A stretch of 64,000 nt of DNA from Sapria himalayana (taxonomy: Eukaryota > Streptophyta > Magnoliopsida > Malpighiales > Rafflesiaceae): positions 252,501-316,500 of the forward strand of contig JAREIK010003123.1 of NCBI GenBank assembly GCA_029783825.1, written 5' to 3'. Positions within the stretch are counted from its first letter, which is position 1. Each line of letters opens with the position of its first letter. The notes beneath the pieces are model-generated. The model made no database searches. It was not told the origin of the DNA and was given only the letters and a program-made list of their open reading frames with translations. Below are positions 1 to 12,249 of this stretch, piece by piece. The position numbers and the translations under genes were made by a program.

Positions 1-2160
1 ATCCATGTGCATTTAAAAATTTCATAATTAATCTCAATATATTTTTATGAATTATATTTATCTCCATCAGTATGATATTATTTTTCCATGTATTTCGTGA
101 TTCCCTTTGTTCTTAGCATATAATGAAAGGATGGATCTTCATTTGTCAATTCTTTATTGAGCTATTATGTTTTGTCATACACCAGGTATGTAGTTATATA
201 CAGAAGAGTGTTGAGTGGTTTAGAACTATTATCATCTTCTTGTTTCTTTCCATTTTTGTGTAGCTAAATTTCTTGAAGACAACAAGCAATTCTGGCTTTC
301 TACTAAATTAGTTCAGTATGGGCTTTCTACTAGTCTAATACCCCTTTTAAGCATATGAGAATCTATTGGTGTTCCATTCTATAGCATCCTTCACATGAAA
401 ATGGATATCTTTGGTGAGATATGTTTGTTTCATATATTCTGGAAGAGGAATTCCTTTGGTTCATGTTCACTAAGCTTTGTTTTACCAAGAGAATGGTGAA
501 TTTTTCATCTGGTAATTCTTTCCATTTCTTCCATTATTCTTTGTATGTAATACTAGTGGTCATTGTGCTTGTTTGTCTTAGGATTCTACACCATGTATTA
601 GTCTTCAAATTTCTTTTTCACCTCTTCTATGTTGAATTTTTATAATATTTTATATGCATAAATTCTACCACTAAATCTTTCTTATTCTTTATTATTCACC
701 ATATTTTTCAGCCAAATACATCAATTATGGTTGAAGGTTTATGTATTTCCAGCTATGATTCTTCTTTTGGGAGACATGTCATTCTAATTGAACCATTGTA
801 ATTTGTGCTTTTCTTATTTAAATCCCCATAAAAAATGGGGAAATATGATTCACGTTCTCTAATTATGGACTTTGGTGGTTCGAGCACCATTCAGGTGCGT
901 GCATGTATACTTCGTAATAAGTGATTTAATAGAGTTAGGTGCCTAGACATATTAAGGGTGCTAGTCCTCCATCTTGAAATCTTTCTTCAGATGTCATTGT
1001 ATATGGTTTTGAAATGTATTATCTCTTTTTCCTTCATATATAGGGCAACCTAGGTACAAGAACGTGTTAGTCTTTCTATGAAAATTAGTTATTGATTTCA
1101 CTTTTTTTTTGGTTATGTTAGGGTATTTTGAGGACATAATGAAATGACTATTGTGCTTGTTGATTTGCTTCCATGTTTGTTGTTCATATCCATTTTGGAG
1201 TCTTTTGTTTTACAAACATTTTACCTTCATTTGAGAAGATGAAAATATCATTTTCATAAGTGATATGTGTGATTAGAGGGGTATCTTTTGGGTATACACT
1301 TGGATGGATTTCTCCTTCTACAAAAGACTTTGAGATTCCTAGAAAGGATCTTCATGAAGATAATAGAGGGAGGGTGAGAGAGAGTCTCTCTGCCTGAATA
1401 TGCTCTTTTATTTTGAAATATTTGTGGGTTTCCCCATTGAATAAAATGGAGAACTAGTTATCAATGATATTCTTATATATGAAGTCTATCCACTCCTCCA
1501 ATAATCTAAAATTTTTCTTGGTATAACAAAGAAAACTTTATGATACTTTATCAAATGAATTGATCATATCCAATTTGATGATGATATTGTATCCTTTGCT
1601 TTGCTTCTTCATAATAGTTAACATTTATTGTGTGAAAGAAATATTTTTTGAGATTTATTTTTCTTTAATAAATGTCAAAATCTGCTTGAAAATGATTCTA
1701 GGAAAAATATCTTCTAACCATTTAGCTAGTAGTTTTGCAATAGTTTTATTAGCTATTTTATACTTGCTATTGGTCTAAGTTCATCACAGGTTTGTGGGTT
1801 TTCCTTTTTTCAAATGAATACAAATATCATATTTGTCCATGATTTAAGCATTTTAAGTCCATAGAATAAATAATTGACCACTTCGATTAAATCTCCTTTT
1901 ATGATTTCTTAGTAATTTTTGGTAGATTACAGAATCTATACCATTTGGCCCAATTGAACTTTTTCCATCCATGCCAAAGATAGTAGTTTTCTTCATCTTA
2001 TCTTGGAGGTTTTGTTAATTCATTATTGTCTTCTTCATATATTAAGGAGGATATTTGATCAATTATTTGAGGTGAATGACATGGAGCTCCATTGTGAGGA
2101 GTTGTTAAAAATTATTTAGGATGATATTGACTTTCTCCTTTTCAATTTCAACCCATTCTT
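1..2160 (-). mobile_element. LINE (L1-type) reverse transcriptase relic
   Basis: Read on the minus strand, about 1,550-2,000 gives broken but recognisable L1-type reverse transcriptase. A stretch resembling the 'D.APGPDG' block lies near 1,920-1,960, then an NPQTCDELRPIAS-like block near 1,780-1,800, a KIANKTIAKLLAKWLE-like block near 1,690-1,760 and an IIKLDMINSFDKVS-like block near 1,555-1,600, in the order expected of plant LINEs. Stops and frameshifts occur throughout, so it is dead. The lower-coordinate part (1-1,500) is the expected downstream region but I recognise no domain there. The right boundary lies next to the truncated end of the hAT relic, at an A-rich run on the minus strand. 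The family is well supported; the exact limits are not. Confidence 0.7.
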
Positions 2161-2164
2161 TTTT

Positions 2165-3890
2165 TTTTACTCTATATTTCGTGTAGTAATCAGTATTTAA
2201 TTACCGAAATAGCTCGCTCCTATTCGATAGTACACCACATCATTTCCTCCTCACTAATAGAATAGAGAAGTCATCATCTCTGAATATGATGTCCATGTCA
2301 ATACTCATAGCCTATTTATAACTACTATTAAACTTAGTATCATAGTATGTAAATAACTCAGTCAACATTTCATGAATGAACCCTTCAGGTTGGTATTCCT
2401 AGTTCATGCATGAGGATATATTTGTCAAAATATTCTCTACCCCTTCCACTTTAACCTTAGGGTCCATGCATGTCGCTAGACAATAAAAAGATGGAATAGT
2501 GAACTAGTACCTTAGGTACTTGGTTTCAATCTCAACAATCATGTCACTAAATATCGAGTCATCTCTAAACTTTCTAAACATGCCACTAATATTGTAAATG
2601 CACATGAGTGCAATGCAAGTGGTAGGAGTATAAACTGATGAACACATGTTCCTTGTATCAAAAAAAATCTTCAGAAATTTCATAAATGAAATTTTTGTAT
2701 CCTAGTCTCTATCATCAATAATATATTCGTCACTCTTACTATTGACGCAGTTTGATATCATATGTTCATATCCAATATATGACTCCAACAATAGGTATGT
2801 GTAATTCCAATGGTATCTCACATTTTTGAAATTTCTTTTTTTATAGACCATAGAAAAATAGAGACTACCAAACACTTATTGTCTACTTGGCATCCAAAAA
2901 TATTTTAGTGAGTTACATATTTTTTTAAAGCGAGGGAAACAAACTTTATTCCCACTTGTACTATCAGGTTAATGATGTGAAATATGCATCTAACATGAAA
3001 AATCTTTCCTAATGACTCATCTCTAATGGTCCTAATAAAGATGTTAATGGCTACTTCATTATTAGATGCATTATCAAATATGATATTATATATTTTATTT
3101 TAAATATTATATTCTCTAAAGATTCTCGTTATGTACTCATATATGGTCAGCCATCATGAGGATGGAGAATCTCTAAAAAATCTTATTATCTTGTTATTTA
3201 GTGTCAATTTTGAATGTGCATAGTAGATGTTGAGGTATGCAAAAGATATATCATCATGACTAGTCCAGATATTAAATATCACAGATACCATGCCACTATT
3301 TTTTCTAAAATTAATTATTATTTATTTTTCCAACTTATAATATTTTAGTATGTCATTTCTATATGTTGACCTAATAATACTATGATATATAGGCTAAAAT
3401 AGTTATGTGCATGATACCGACTAAATTTTTCTAAAAATCATGGTGATCAATTTGGTTTTGCATTTCCTCTCTAACTCATTGTGATATATAAAGGGGGTCA
3501 ACATAGAAGCTAAACTAGATCCAACCTCAAAGTCTCCACCACTCAGTTGGGTTTACCTATAATCTAATAGGCCATATTTTTTGGTGCAATGTTCAGCAAA
3601 TCTCTTTAGGTGCTCAGTCTCACACGCACTCCTACAAGTATATATTTTCTTATAATTCTTGGATTGTGCCTATTTTTCATCGATACCTCTAGCTTTTTAA
3701 TGTTAAAGTTAGTCCAAACTATAGATGTCCTAGTTTTTTATTTTTTAGATGTTTGAGTTTGGATCGAGGCCATGGGAGAAAACATCATTTCAGCCTTGAA
3801 CCTTTCCGTAGGATTATTAATATTAAAAATATCTACATTTATATTAATGTTAATCTCATTATCATTAAATTTACTATTTTCCATTTTATT
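2165..3890 (-). pseudogene. hAT transposase pseudogene (BED finger and catalytic core)
   Basis: A start codon near 3,884 opens a reading with MENSKFNDNEIN. It is followed by a BED zinc-finger region: a 'TSIVWTNFNI' stretch near 3,700, then a cysteine- and histidine-containing segment ending in HLKRF-AEHCTKK near 3,590. Around 2,350-2,650 it matches the core of the transposase at 31,330-31,830, including the 'TCIALMCIYNISGMF' and 'YSSWTMDPKVKVEG'-like blocks. Many stops and frameshifts are present and the C-terminal dimerisation domain is absent. hAT transposases excise and reinsert DNA with 8-bp target duplications; this copy cannot make a working enzyme. Confidence 0.65.
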
Positions 3891-4972
3891 TTTTTAGTTT
3901 ATTAATTATATTCTAAATTCTAATTTCTAAATTAAAAATAATTTGATAATAAATTTTTAATAAAAATAAAAATACTAAATAAAATTTAAAAAATAATACC
4001 TATTTTTGGAAGATTGAATATGGATAGGATGGAAAAAGCTACAATGCCCACACTGCAGTCCATTATTTGTTGCTCGCATTCATGAGCAAAGTCAATGCCA
4101 AAGAAAATAGCAAAATGCCAAAACCAAGAGGAGAGAGAGACAAGACGAGAAATGGAGAATTAAGATTTAAGATAGAGAGGAGAGTGAGTGAGAGAGAAAT
4201 TAAGAATGTGAGATTGAGAGAGAGGAGATGAGAGATTAGAGAAACATTATATAGATTAAAAAAGAATTTTTTTAAAGAAAAAAATAATTTTTAAAATTTT
4301 TTTTAATGATTAAATAGGGTCGAAACCCAACAACCATCGAATCTTTTGTCCTAGCCATTGGAAGTGCATCCAATGGCCTAGATGCACTCATTTTTTTTAC
4401 TTTAGACCATTAGGACTTAGGTTAGTCATTAGGGTTAGCTCAGTTCAAGAAGGTTCTGTCGGCTAGGGGCTAGGGCTCAGGCACTCAGCTCAGAGGGAAG
4501 GGAAGGCGCACATGGTACATCCACGTGAGCGGTGGGCTTGTATTGTGCCATGTGGATGCCCTCGGATAACCATGTGGTAGTTTTTTAACAAACCCCACCA
4601 ATGTGTAAAAGGATGGAGAGCTTTTTATTTAATAAACTATTATTTTTAAAAAACGAATCAAGTGGGTCAAGCGTAGTCCAATCAAACCTCGCCCGAAACC
4701 TAATATGAGCATAGTAGCCTACCATGCCAATGTGCCATGCCTATGGGCTAAGCAGCTGAGTCGTACCTAGCCTAGCATGAGGCCAGGCATTCCTATCCTA
4801 GCACGAGGCCAGGCATCTCTGGCCCAACATGGCATTGGCACAAGCCATGCCTCGAGCTTGCATGGCACAGGTCCAGGCATAGTTTTGGACCATGCCATGT
4901 CAGAGTAGGCACGACTCAATTGTGCCATGCCTCTGGTCATGCCCAGGCCGCACGACCCACTTGCCAGCTCTA
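2165..4972 (-). mobile_element. decayed hAT transposon, truncated at its 3' end
   Basis: The minus strand carries a transposase closely similar to the hAT transposase at 30-32 kb. The element's 5' end is at 4,972, where the minus strand begins TAGAGCTGGCAAGTGGGTC, a hAT-like terminus. The next bases (4,973-4,980, attgtgat) would be the target duplication, but I find no partner copy. The region from about 4,320 to 4,972 is much richer in GC than its surroundings and is full of GGCATGG/CCATGCC motifs, as in the termini of the other hAT copies here. The 3' end is missing: homology stops near 2,165, before the dimerisation domain, where the LINE relic begins. Confidence 0.7.
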
Positions 4973-4980
4973 ATTGTGAT

Positions 4981-5639
4981 GAAGTCTTGTTCATGGATTA
5001 ATTGTTGTCTCAGTAGGAATAAATTGAGAAGATGCTTTTAGGGAATATAAAGAAGGGCTTAATGGTGATAATCACTTTGTATGCCATTATGGAAAGGTAT
5101 TATTACTTAATAACTCAATCTTCATTTTATAGATAACATAAAATATATCAAGTGACTTAATATCTTCATATAAATTAAATGGATAAACCATAAACTTAAC
5201 TTATTAAATAATATGAGTATCTATTTTACAAAAAATAGATTATTTCTTATTGAATATCCAAAATGCTGATATAATTCTTATAGGATTGATATTTAGATAA
5301 AATTCTATTATACTACTTATATGACCCTTATACTTGAGGATCTCAATTAATGAGATACTCATGTTAACGAGCTTTTGGGACAATGACTAACCAATTAAAT
5401 TAGATAGAGTAACAAAGTCACAACAAATTTTTGGTATTATTGTCATAGATTATTAGATTGGTTAGTCAATGTGAGTTGATATAATTATTCTTATATAAAA
5501 ATAATTTGTTTTTAGTAATTTAGATATCATTATATTTGATTAGTATTCTCAGATCTAAAAGCTAAGTCATGTTAACATGTTTGAACATGGATGATTATTT
5601 TTTGTTTTGTTTGTTTTTTTGTATTATTTTTTCTTTTTA
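4981..5639. other. AT-rich intergenic stretch, no gene recognised
   Basis: About 660 bases without a supported reading frame. By position it could be the 5' leader or LTR remnant of the Tat-type element that follows, but I found no clear LTR boundary or primer-binding site. Confidence 0.4.
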
Positions 5640-7150
5640 TTTTTATTAACAATCTTTGATGAGCTAAAGTTATAGGATTGGGCTAAACCCTCTAGACCTA
5701 GAAATCGAAAGAACTAGAAGACTCATTTGTCAAACAAAGGACTGACAATGACATTATGGAGGGTACTATAAGTAATAGAGAGATCCAAAAAGGTGATAGG
5801 CAAGCCATTTGATAGCCAATCTATTAAAGTAATTTGGGGAATTATTGAAGGCCCATAGTGTTGGATAATTATTATGAGATCTCTTGAAACTAATTATAGC
5901 CAATTATTTTGAGTTGAAACTGAGTCTAATTGTTATAGTTTAGTAGTACCAATGTTGCAGAAGGTCATTGAAGGACCCTAATAGACATGTTGAAATGGTT
6001 TTGAAGTTATGCAACATTATGAATTTGAATGAAGTTGGTTCAGATTCAATAAGGTTATGATAATTTTCTTTTTCATTAAGTGGTAAAGTATGGAGTAGTT
6101 TCCAATATTTACCATGGTCTCGATTAAGAGTTGATATGAGGTATGTGATTTTCTCACTAAATTCTTTTCCTCACAAATTATTTTCAACTTCAGAGCGAGA
6201 TAAGTCTATTATGGCAAGAGGAGCATGAGAACTTACATGATGTTTAAGACTATTTTAAATAATTATTAAAGAGATTGTTCTCAACATAGATTTGAGTTGT
6301 GGTCTATAGCCCAAACCTTCTACAATGAGATGACTTCATGACAAGGTATATTGTTAATACAGCTTCTAGAGAATATAATATGGATAAATTATCAGATGAG
6401 ACATTATTTATTTGAGGAGCAAGAAAAAAATAACTACCAAACTCTAATGAATGGTTCATTTGATAAAAGACAAGCCAACTTATTGGAGTTGGATAGGTTG
6501 GCTACCATTGAAGCAAATATGAATGCCTTATTGAGGAAGTTTAATTCCAAATAAGAAATGAAAAAAATATTTAGAGAGATTGCTGCTTAACATCCATATA
6601 ATTTGGTGGACGCAAATCTTATTTATCAAATAGATGAAGCAAATCAAATGTAGAGCAAAGGAACTGTATTTCAACCAAATTATATTGTCCCAATGTATTA
6701 TCATCCGAAAGTTAGAAATCACAAAAAAACCTTTGTTTAGAAATTATGGGAGTGGGCTATAATAATGCAGTGAACTATATGAATCATAGCGGATCCTATT
6801 TTTATTTGTAACTATTATGAAGGGAAGAAGAGCCATTTGTAGATGATGCGGTACAAATTATTAAAGTAGAACCTCAAAAGAAGAAGAATGACCAAGATAG
6901 GCGAATGGGTGTAGTTGAAGGGAGGAAGAATGAAATGAATTTGGTGATGAGGAATATTGAGCAACACATTAGTCATATGGAATTGTCAATGAAGGAAAGA
7001 GGAATAAACAAATTGCCAAGTGATATCAAGATAAAATCTAAGAAAGTATTCCTCGATATTACTTAGAAGTGGAAATGAACTATAAAGGCACTCTTAAGAA
7101 TTATTGTGGACATTTTGTAGGTTGAAATGCCATAAATCTTCCAAGAGTCG
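5640..7150 (+). pseudogene. Tat/Athila-type Gypsy gag pseudogene
   Basis: Conceptual translation with frame changes gives Tat/Athila-like gag. Near 5,680 is a 'LNPLDLEIERTRRL' block. Near 5,960-6,070 is 'LEDPNRHVEMVLKLCNI' followed by 'SDSIRLRLFSFSLSGKVW'. The cleanest open part is at 6,351-6,554 and ends in LLELDRLATIEANMNALLR. After it come 'VFQPNYIVPMYYHPKVRNH' (about 6,670-6,720) and 'INKLPSDIKIKSK' (about 7,005-7,040). Gag forms the virus-like particle of the retrotransposon. Many stop codons are present, so the copy is dead. Its neighbour is a protease of the same element class in the same orientation. Confidence 0.7.
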
Positions 7151-7689
7151 TGACTCCAAAGCAATAAGATTACTTTGAATAAAAGGATTCTAAAGTTTTT
7201 AGGAGTAACAAGGTCATGAGTTCTTCAAAAGTTACTACTCATCATGTAATCCTCCAAGAAGTTGCTACCCAAACTGAGGTGGATTAGTGAAATGATAACT
7301 ATGAAATTGAGACTCAAAATAATAACTATGAAGTTGAGACACAAAATAAAGTAATGAATCATCACTTGAAGAAGAGAAAAAATGAGATAAAGAATCAAAA
7401 GAGTGAATGGAGCTCACACGAGGCAATGAAAAGAATGGAACATATCAAAATAAAGACACAGGTAAGTTTTCAATGAATCTTCTATTTCTGCAATAATTTA
7501 GGGAGGGAAAGTTAGTTGAACACTTGAAAAAAATTATTAATATATTTCAAAAATTAGAAGTAAACATATTGTTTGCCAAGGTTCTAGTCCAAATGTCAAA
7601 TTATGTTAAATTTATAAAAATATAATGAGTTGTAATAGGAAATCGGAGACATATAGGGAAATGAATATGGCCAAGAAGCATAATACCAT

Positions 7690-8150
7690 TATTCAAAGAA
7701 AACTTAAGAGGAAATTAAAAGATCTTGAAAGCATTACTATACCTTGTACTATTTGAGATCACATGTTTTGCAAGGTAATATGTGACTTGGGATGAGTGTT
7801 AACTTGATACCCATGTCATTGAACAAAGATTGAACCTTAGAAAAATTATTTCAACATCACTCTCACTCTAAATGGTGAATCAAACAATCAATTGCCTGGA
7901 TGGAATTATTAAATATGTATTTGCCAAAGTTGGTATTTTTATTTTTTAAGAAGATTTCATTATTTTGGATATGGCGGAAGATTAATATGTCATTAATTTT
8001 GTGATGACTATTTATGGCTATACGACAAGCAGTCATCTATGTCAAGAATGATGAGTTCAATCTTTGTGTCAATGAAGCATGAGTAAAATTTAATATTTAT
8101 AATAGCTTATAGGTTCTAGACGATAATGAAATAGTGTTGGAGAACCAACA
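7690..8150 (+). pseudogene. Tat/Athila-type Gypsy aspartic protease pseudogene
   Basis: The translation reads SITIPCTI-DHMFCKVICDLG near 7,730-7,790, then a 'LMPMSL'-like stretch. Near 7,930-8,050 it reads like 'FPEDFIILDME...LILGRPFMAT', and near 8,030-8,110 like 'DVKNDEFNLCVNEA'. This is the order seen in Tat/Athila proteases, where the catalytic aspartate lies in the 'ICDLGAS' motif. Several in-frame stops break it. It lies about 540 bases after the gag block. The next kilobase (8,160-9,060) is a lysine/glutamate-rich spacer. No reverse transcriptase, RNase H or integrase follows, so this looks like a gag-protease-only derivative or a deletion product. Confidence 0.65.
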
Positions 8151-8159
8151 ATCTACTCA

Positions 8160-10540
8160 ATATCATATTATAATAAAACATAAATTTATAGTGGGAAAAT
8201 ATTATAGAATACTACTAGCTAGATGAAGATAAAATATATGGATTAAAAAAACTTTGGAGTTTTGAGGCTGACAAAGTTTATGAAATTGAAAAAAAAAACT
8301 CTGGAATTGTGAGTGAAATAGTGTACAAAATAGAAAAAAAAATTTTAGAGTTATGATAGCAATGAAAATGAAGAATATGAAGAAATGTGTTAGTGTTGTG
8401 AAAAAGAGGAGACTAAGTAAAATGAATACTATGAGGTCGCCACATTCTTCAAAGTCAGAATATTTAAGGAGTTTTATGGTGATAGTTCCAAGGAAGATGA
8501 GGCATTAAAAGAAGAAGGAAAGGCTGAAATCGAAATCATGGAAAGTCAAATCAAAAAACAAAGTCATGGTTGTAGCCAACATCACGCATTTTGGGGTTTA
8601 GAATAAAAATGGCCAAGGAAATATAGAAGACAAAGTAGTGGTTATACCCAATATCGTGAATTTAGTAATACAAAATGAATCAGCCCATTAGAAGCTTAAA
8701 AACAAAACTGTGGCTATGCATAATACATTGACTCTAGAGTTACAGAAAAATAAATGTACGAAAAAGGTGTAAAACAAAGCCAAGGATATTCACAGTGTCA
8801 TGCATTTTTAGCAACAAAAAGAAAAAGAAAAAGAAAAGCTCAAATGAAAAGATATGGTAGTACTTAACACCATGACTTTGGGGATCCATAATGAAAATGG
8901 GCACTAGAGCAAAGAATAAGTTGTAGCATTCAATTAAGTCATGGTTTCAAATGAGGAAATAATCTTAGACATGAGTGTAGTTGAAGAAAGGCTGGACGAA
9001 GAGATTTTCAATGTCTCATATGCAGTTAAAGAGGTTTTCAAGGTCTAACTATGAATGTTAAACATATCACTACTTTGGAGGTAACCCAAAAACTTTTTTT
9101 CCACATGTGTGATATAATAAATACCTACATCTACCAAATAAATAAATATATATGTTTAATGACCTACAAGTCTAGTCACTGAACTCAAACCATATAATGA
9201 CTATAAATATATTTGCTTAAAGTTGCTTCGCTGTTTATAGAGACTACAACACTCAAATCTAGTAATAGCAATTTATTATAATGATCATGTTAATTTTTTT
9301 GAAGGTGAAATTATTATTTGAGAATGAGTAATAGTTTTAGTGTGGAATATTATTCAGTATTCAATTTGTCAAATATTTTTGTATTTTTTGTGATTGATAA
9401 TGATGTTCAGACATGAAAATATAGCTAATATATATCGATTTCATGTTTTTTGATATTTTAGAGAACTTTATTGAATAGTCATAAAATTAGTTAGTTTTTG
9501 GAGGTGTTTAGCTAAGGAGACATATCAATGTCTTACATAGGTTAGATATTCATTATTGGCAGAAATACTACCTTAATGGTTAGTGGAAATTCTTGTATGT
9601 GATGACTACTAACTCATTAGCATAATTTTTCTATTGTGTGACATATTGTCAATTACAATGATATTATCATAGATTTGTAGCAATGCTTGGCTTGAAAATT
9701 GTTAATAATTGTGATTATAATTTTTATGTTGTAGCAACTAAGTATCTTACTAGTGGTCAAGGTCATAGCCAATTTAACAAATCCACAACTTTGTGTTTAT
9801 ATGGCTCTGTAGTCTTAAGTATCCCACTAGTGTCAGAGTTATATTAGTTTTATATATTCATAACTTTTGAACTACAAAAAATTAAAGAGCCACAATTACT
9901 CATATCAAAACTATGAAAATTATTCAAAGTCAACTTTTAAGATTATAAATATTATAAAGGACATTATTATAGTATAATTATTTATAACATCGTGACTCTT
10001 GTTCAATTGAAGGAATAGCCATGACATATATGCACAAGCTAAGTGTAAATACCATGGTATCATAATAGTGTTGTAGTAATATGTTATATGAAAGAAAAAA
10101 AAGTTAGTACAATGGCCAATCACAACACTATGGACATTTAAGAGAAATAAAGGGTTACTTTTGTGTTGCAGCTTTCACATAGTATCATGGCTATATAACA
10201 ATATATGAAGTTGTCTCTACTTCTTTGCCATTTCATAGTATCACAGTTCTCAATCGACTACAAATAGATGAAGGCATGAAGTGGTAGCTTATCACAATAC
10301 TATGACATTGTGTTACAGAAAGATTAGGTCAAAGTTATGGTTATTTCTAGTGATGCAATTTTTTATTATAGAAAAATCAAGATGTTGAATAGAGTCACGA
10401 CCATTTTTTAGAGTTACAACCTCAAGTTGAAAAGTTAAAAATTAAATTCATGATATTCTTCTAAAAGTCACAACTTCCTATTTAGAGTAATGCAAAACTG
10501 CCCAAGTATAAAAGTGGAAGTTAGAGAATTTTCAAAAAAT
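8160..10540 (+). other. non-coding part of Tat-type relic
   Basis: First a broken lysine- and glutamate-rich spacer (8,160-9,060), then AT-rich sequence with many degenerate 'cacaacactatgacat'-like repeats (9,500-10,540). No polymerase domain is visible. I read it as the untranslated downstream part of the gag-protease element. Confidence 0.4.
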
Positions 10541-10920
10541 CACTACATTTCTTCTCCTTCTCCCTCACTCAATAAGAAATGTCACAAAAACTATAGACCC
10601 TAGAAGTAAATTTCATACTTTATAGGGATTCCACAAGTAAGCAAGAGATGCATGACTTATGGCAACCCTAGAGTTGTGAGGCACAACTCTCTAATCCCTC
10701 TCCTCTATGTAAGATTTGGGATTTATATGAAATTAATTTGGTCGAAGATTTGTGTAATTTTAGTAATATGATGACATTGGTTTAAATTTATGAATATATT
10801 AATAATTTGAATTGTTTATTTTATGGATTGATGGATGGTGACTAAAGAGAACTTAAATTAGGTTTTAGACTATAGTGGGTTTGTGTGAGGTTGTCATGGT
10901 AGACAGTGACATATAAAACA
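10540..10920 (+). repeat. LTR-like segment of Tat-type relic, inverted copy near 14,200-14,450
   Basis: The reverse complement of about 10,440-10,740 aligns by eye with 14,206-14,440. Shared landmarks are a CCCAAATCT block, a GAGAGTTGTGC block, a 'cttgctt' stretch and a 'tctag/atagggtct' block, in order. This suggests that the two Tat-type relics on opposite strands carry the same LTR family. Exact ends are not visible. Confidence 0.5.
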
Positions 10921-11590
10921 TGAGGCTCACTCATTCATATGATAGGAGGGTAGTGATAGCCCTTCTAATTATGATGCAGAAGATAAACCAAAGTGTCAAC
11001 CCCCAAAATTTAAGTAAAGTAATCATCATGAGTATGGTGCTTACAAATCCAAAAATATGAATATCTTTACATGTCAATCCATTATACACATCTTAGAGGG
11101 ACTAATTCTTGATTGGGATATATGTTATATAGGGTGTTGAAGATTTTCTAGGGTTAGGTATTTTATAGTTATGACCTAATTAATTAAGTCATGACTATAC
11201 CATCTCATTTTTTTTTCTAAAAATGAAAAGTCGAGGCACTATGTCAAGATGCTCTTTCAAAGTTATAGAACTAGGTCTTAGTCATAGCTTTTCTATTTGG
11301 TTTTTGATGAGGCTTTTATTTTTATAATACTTAATTCATGGCACTGGGCATGGCTCTGACTTTGTCATTACAATTCTAATAGGCATTATTTTTTTGTAAT
11401 ACCAAAGTCATGGTGTTATAATTTCTAAAAAAATTCATAATCGTAGCTAGTTTAAATTTGTAATTCTTTTCTGTGAGAGGTTTTATGTGTGATAATGTAA
11501 ATATAATTCTTATTTTACAACAAAGATATTTGATCAAGCAAATAACAAAAAAAATACTTGAGTTTCCACCAAAGCATCTCTATATTTAAC
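10921..11590. other. AT-rich intergenic stretch
   Basis: No reading frame, RNA gene or clear repeat boundary recognised. It may contain further decayed retrotransposon sequence. Confidence 0.4.
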
Positions 11591-12181
11591 TAGAGGTGTC
11601 AAATGGGCCAGGAAGCCTAGGCACAACTCATGGCCCAGCCTAGTTTAGTAGTGCCTAGCCCGGCATGGCAGTGTCCAAAACTTTACCTCTGGCCATGTCA
11701 GGTTGCCCCATGGAACTATTCATGATGTGTTGGACTGGCATGAGTTGTGCCTCATGCTGGGCCAGGCATGACCCATGTGTCAGGCCTGTTAGCATGGTAA
11801 ACCGGCCCGAGTGACCCACTGACGAGAAAAAATTGATCGCCCCATCATGGGGCGGGCCATTTTTTAAAAAACAATCAATCACGTGATTGATTGTAATTGG
11901 CCTGCCAATAAATCGGCCTGCCAATAAATCGGCCACTTGTCACTATCACGGTTGTGCACTTGAGGCTGTGCAACCATCTACCATCGGGTAATAGTGAAGA
12001 TGCGTGACCCATTCATCTTTGTCACTTGGCATGGTTGGACACGGTCATGCACTTTGTCGTGCCCACCATGTTGTGATGGGCACGACACGAGATTTTAACC
12101 ATGTCGTGCATGGCACGGCATGGTGGCACGCTGTGAAAAAATGGGTCATGCTGGCACTAGATGCCCCGTTTGACACCTCTA
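11591..12181. mobile_element. short non-autonomous hAT element (MITE-like), copy 1
   Basis: The left terminus is TAGAGGTGTCAAATGGGCC and the right terminus is its inverted counterpart ending GTTTGACACCTCTA. The flanking 8-bp duplications are tatttaac (11,583-11,590) and tatttaat (12,182-12,189), 7 of 8 identical. An 8-bp duplication with these termini fits hAT. The 591-bp interior is markedly GC-richer than its surroundings and packed with GGCATGG/GTGCC-type motifs, possible transposase-binding subterminal repeats. It includes a 16-bp direct repeat (ggcctgccaataaatc, twice) near 11,900-11,935. It carries no transposase; reading frames inside it are incidental. Confidence 0.85.
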
Positions 12182-12249
12182 TATTTAATATTCATAGATA
12201 TATTATCAATGACTTATTTCTTTTGTCAAAAATTTCTACTATAAAAGCC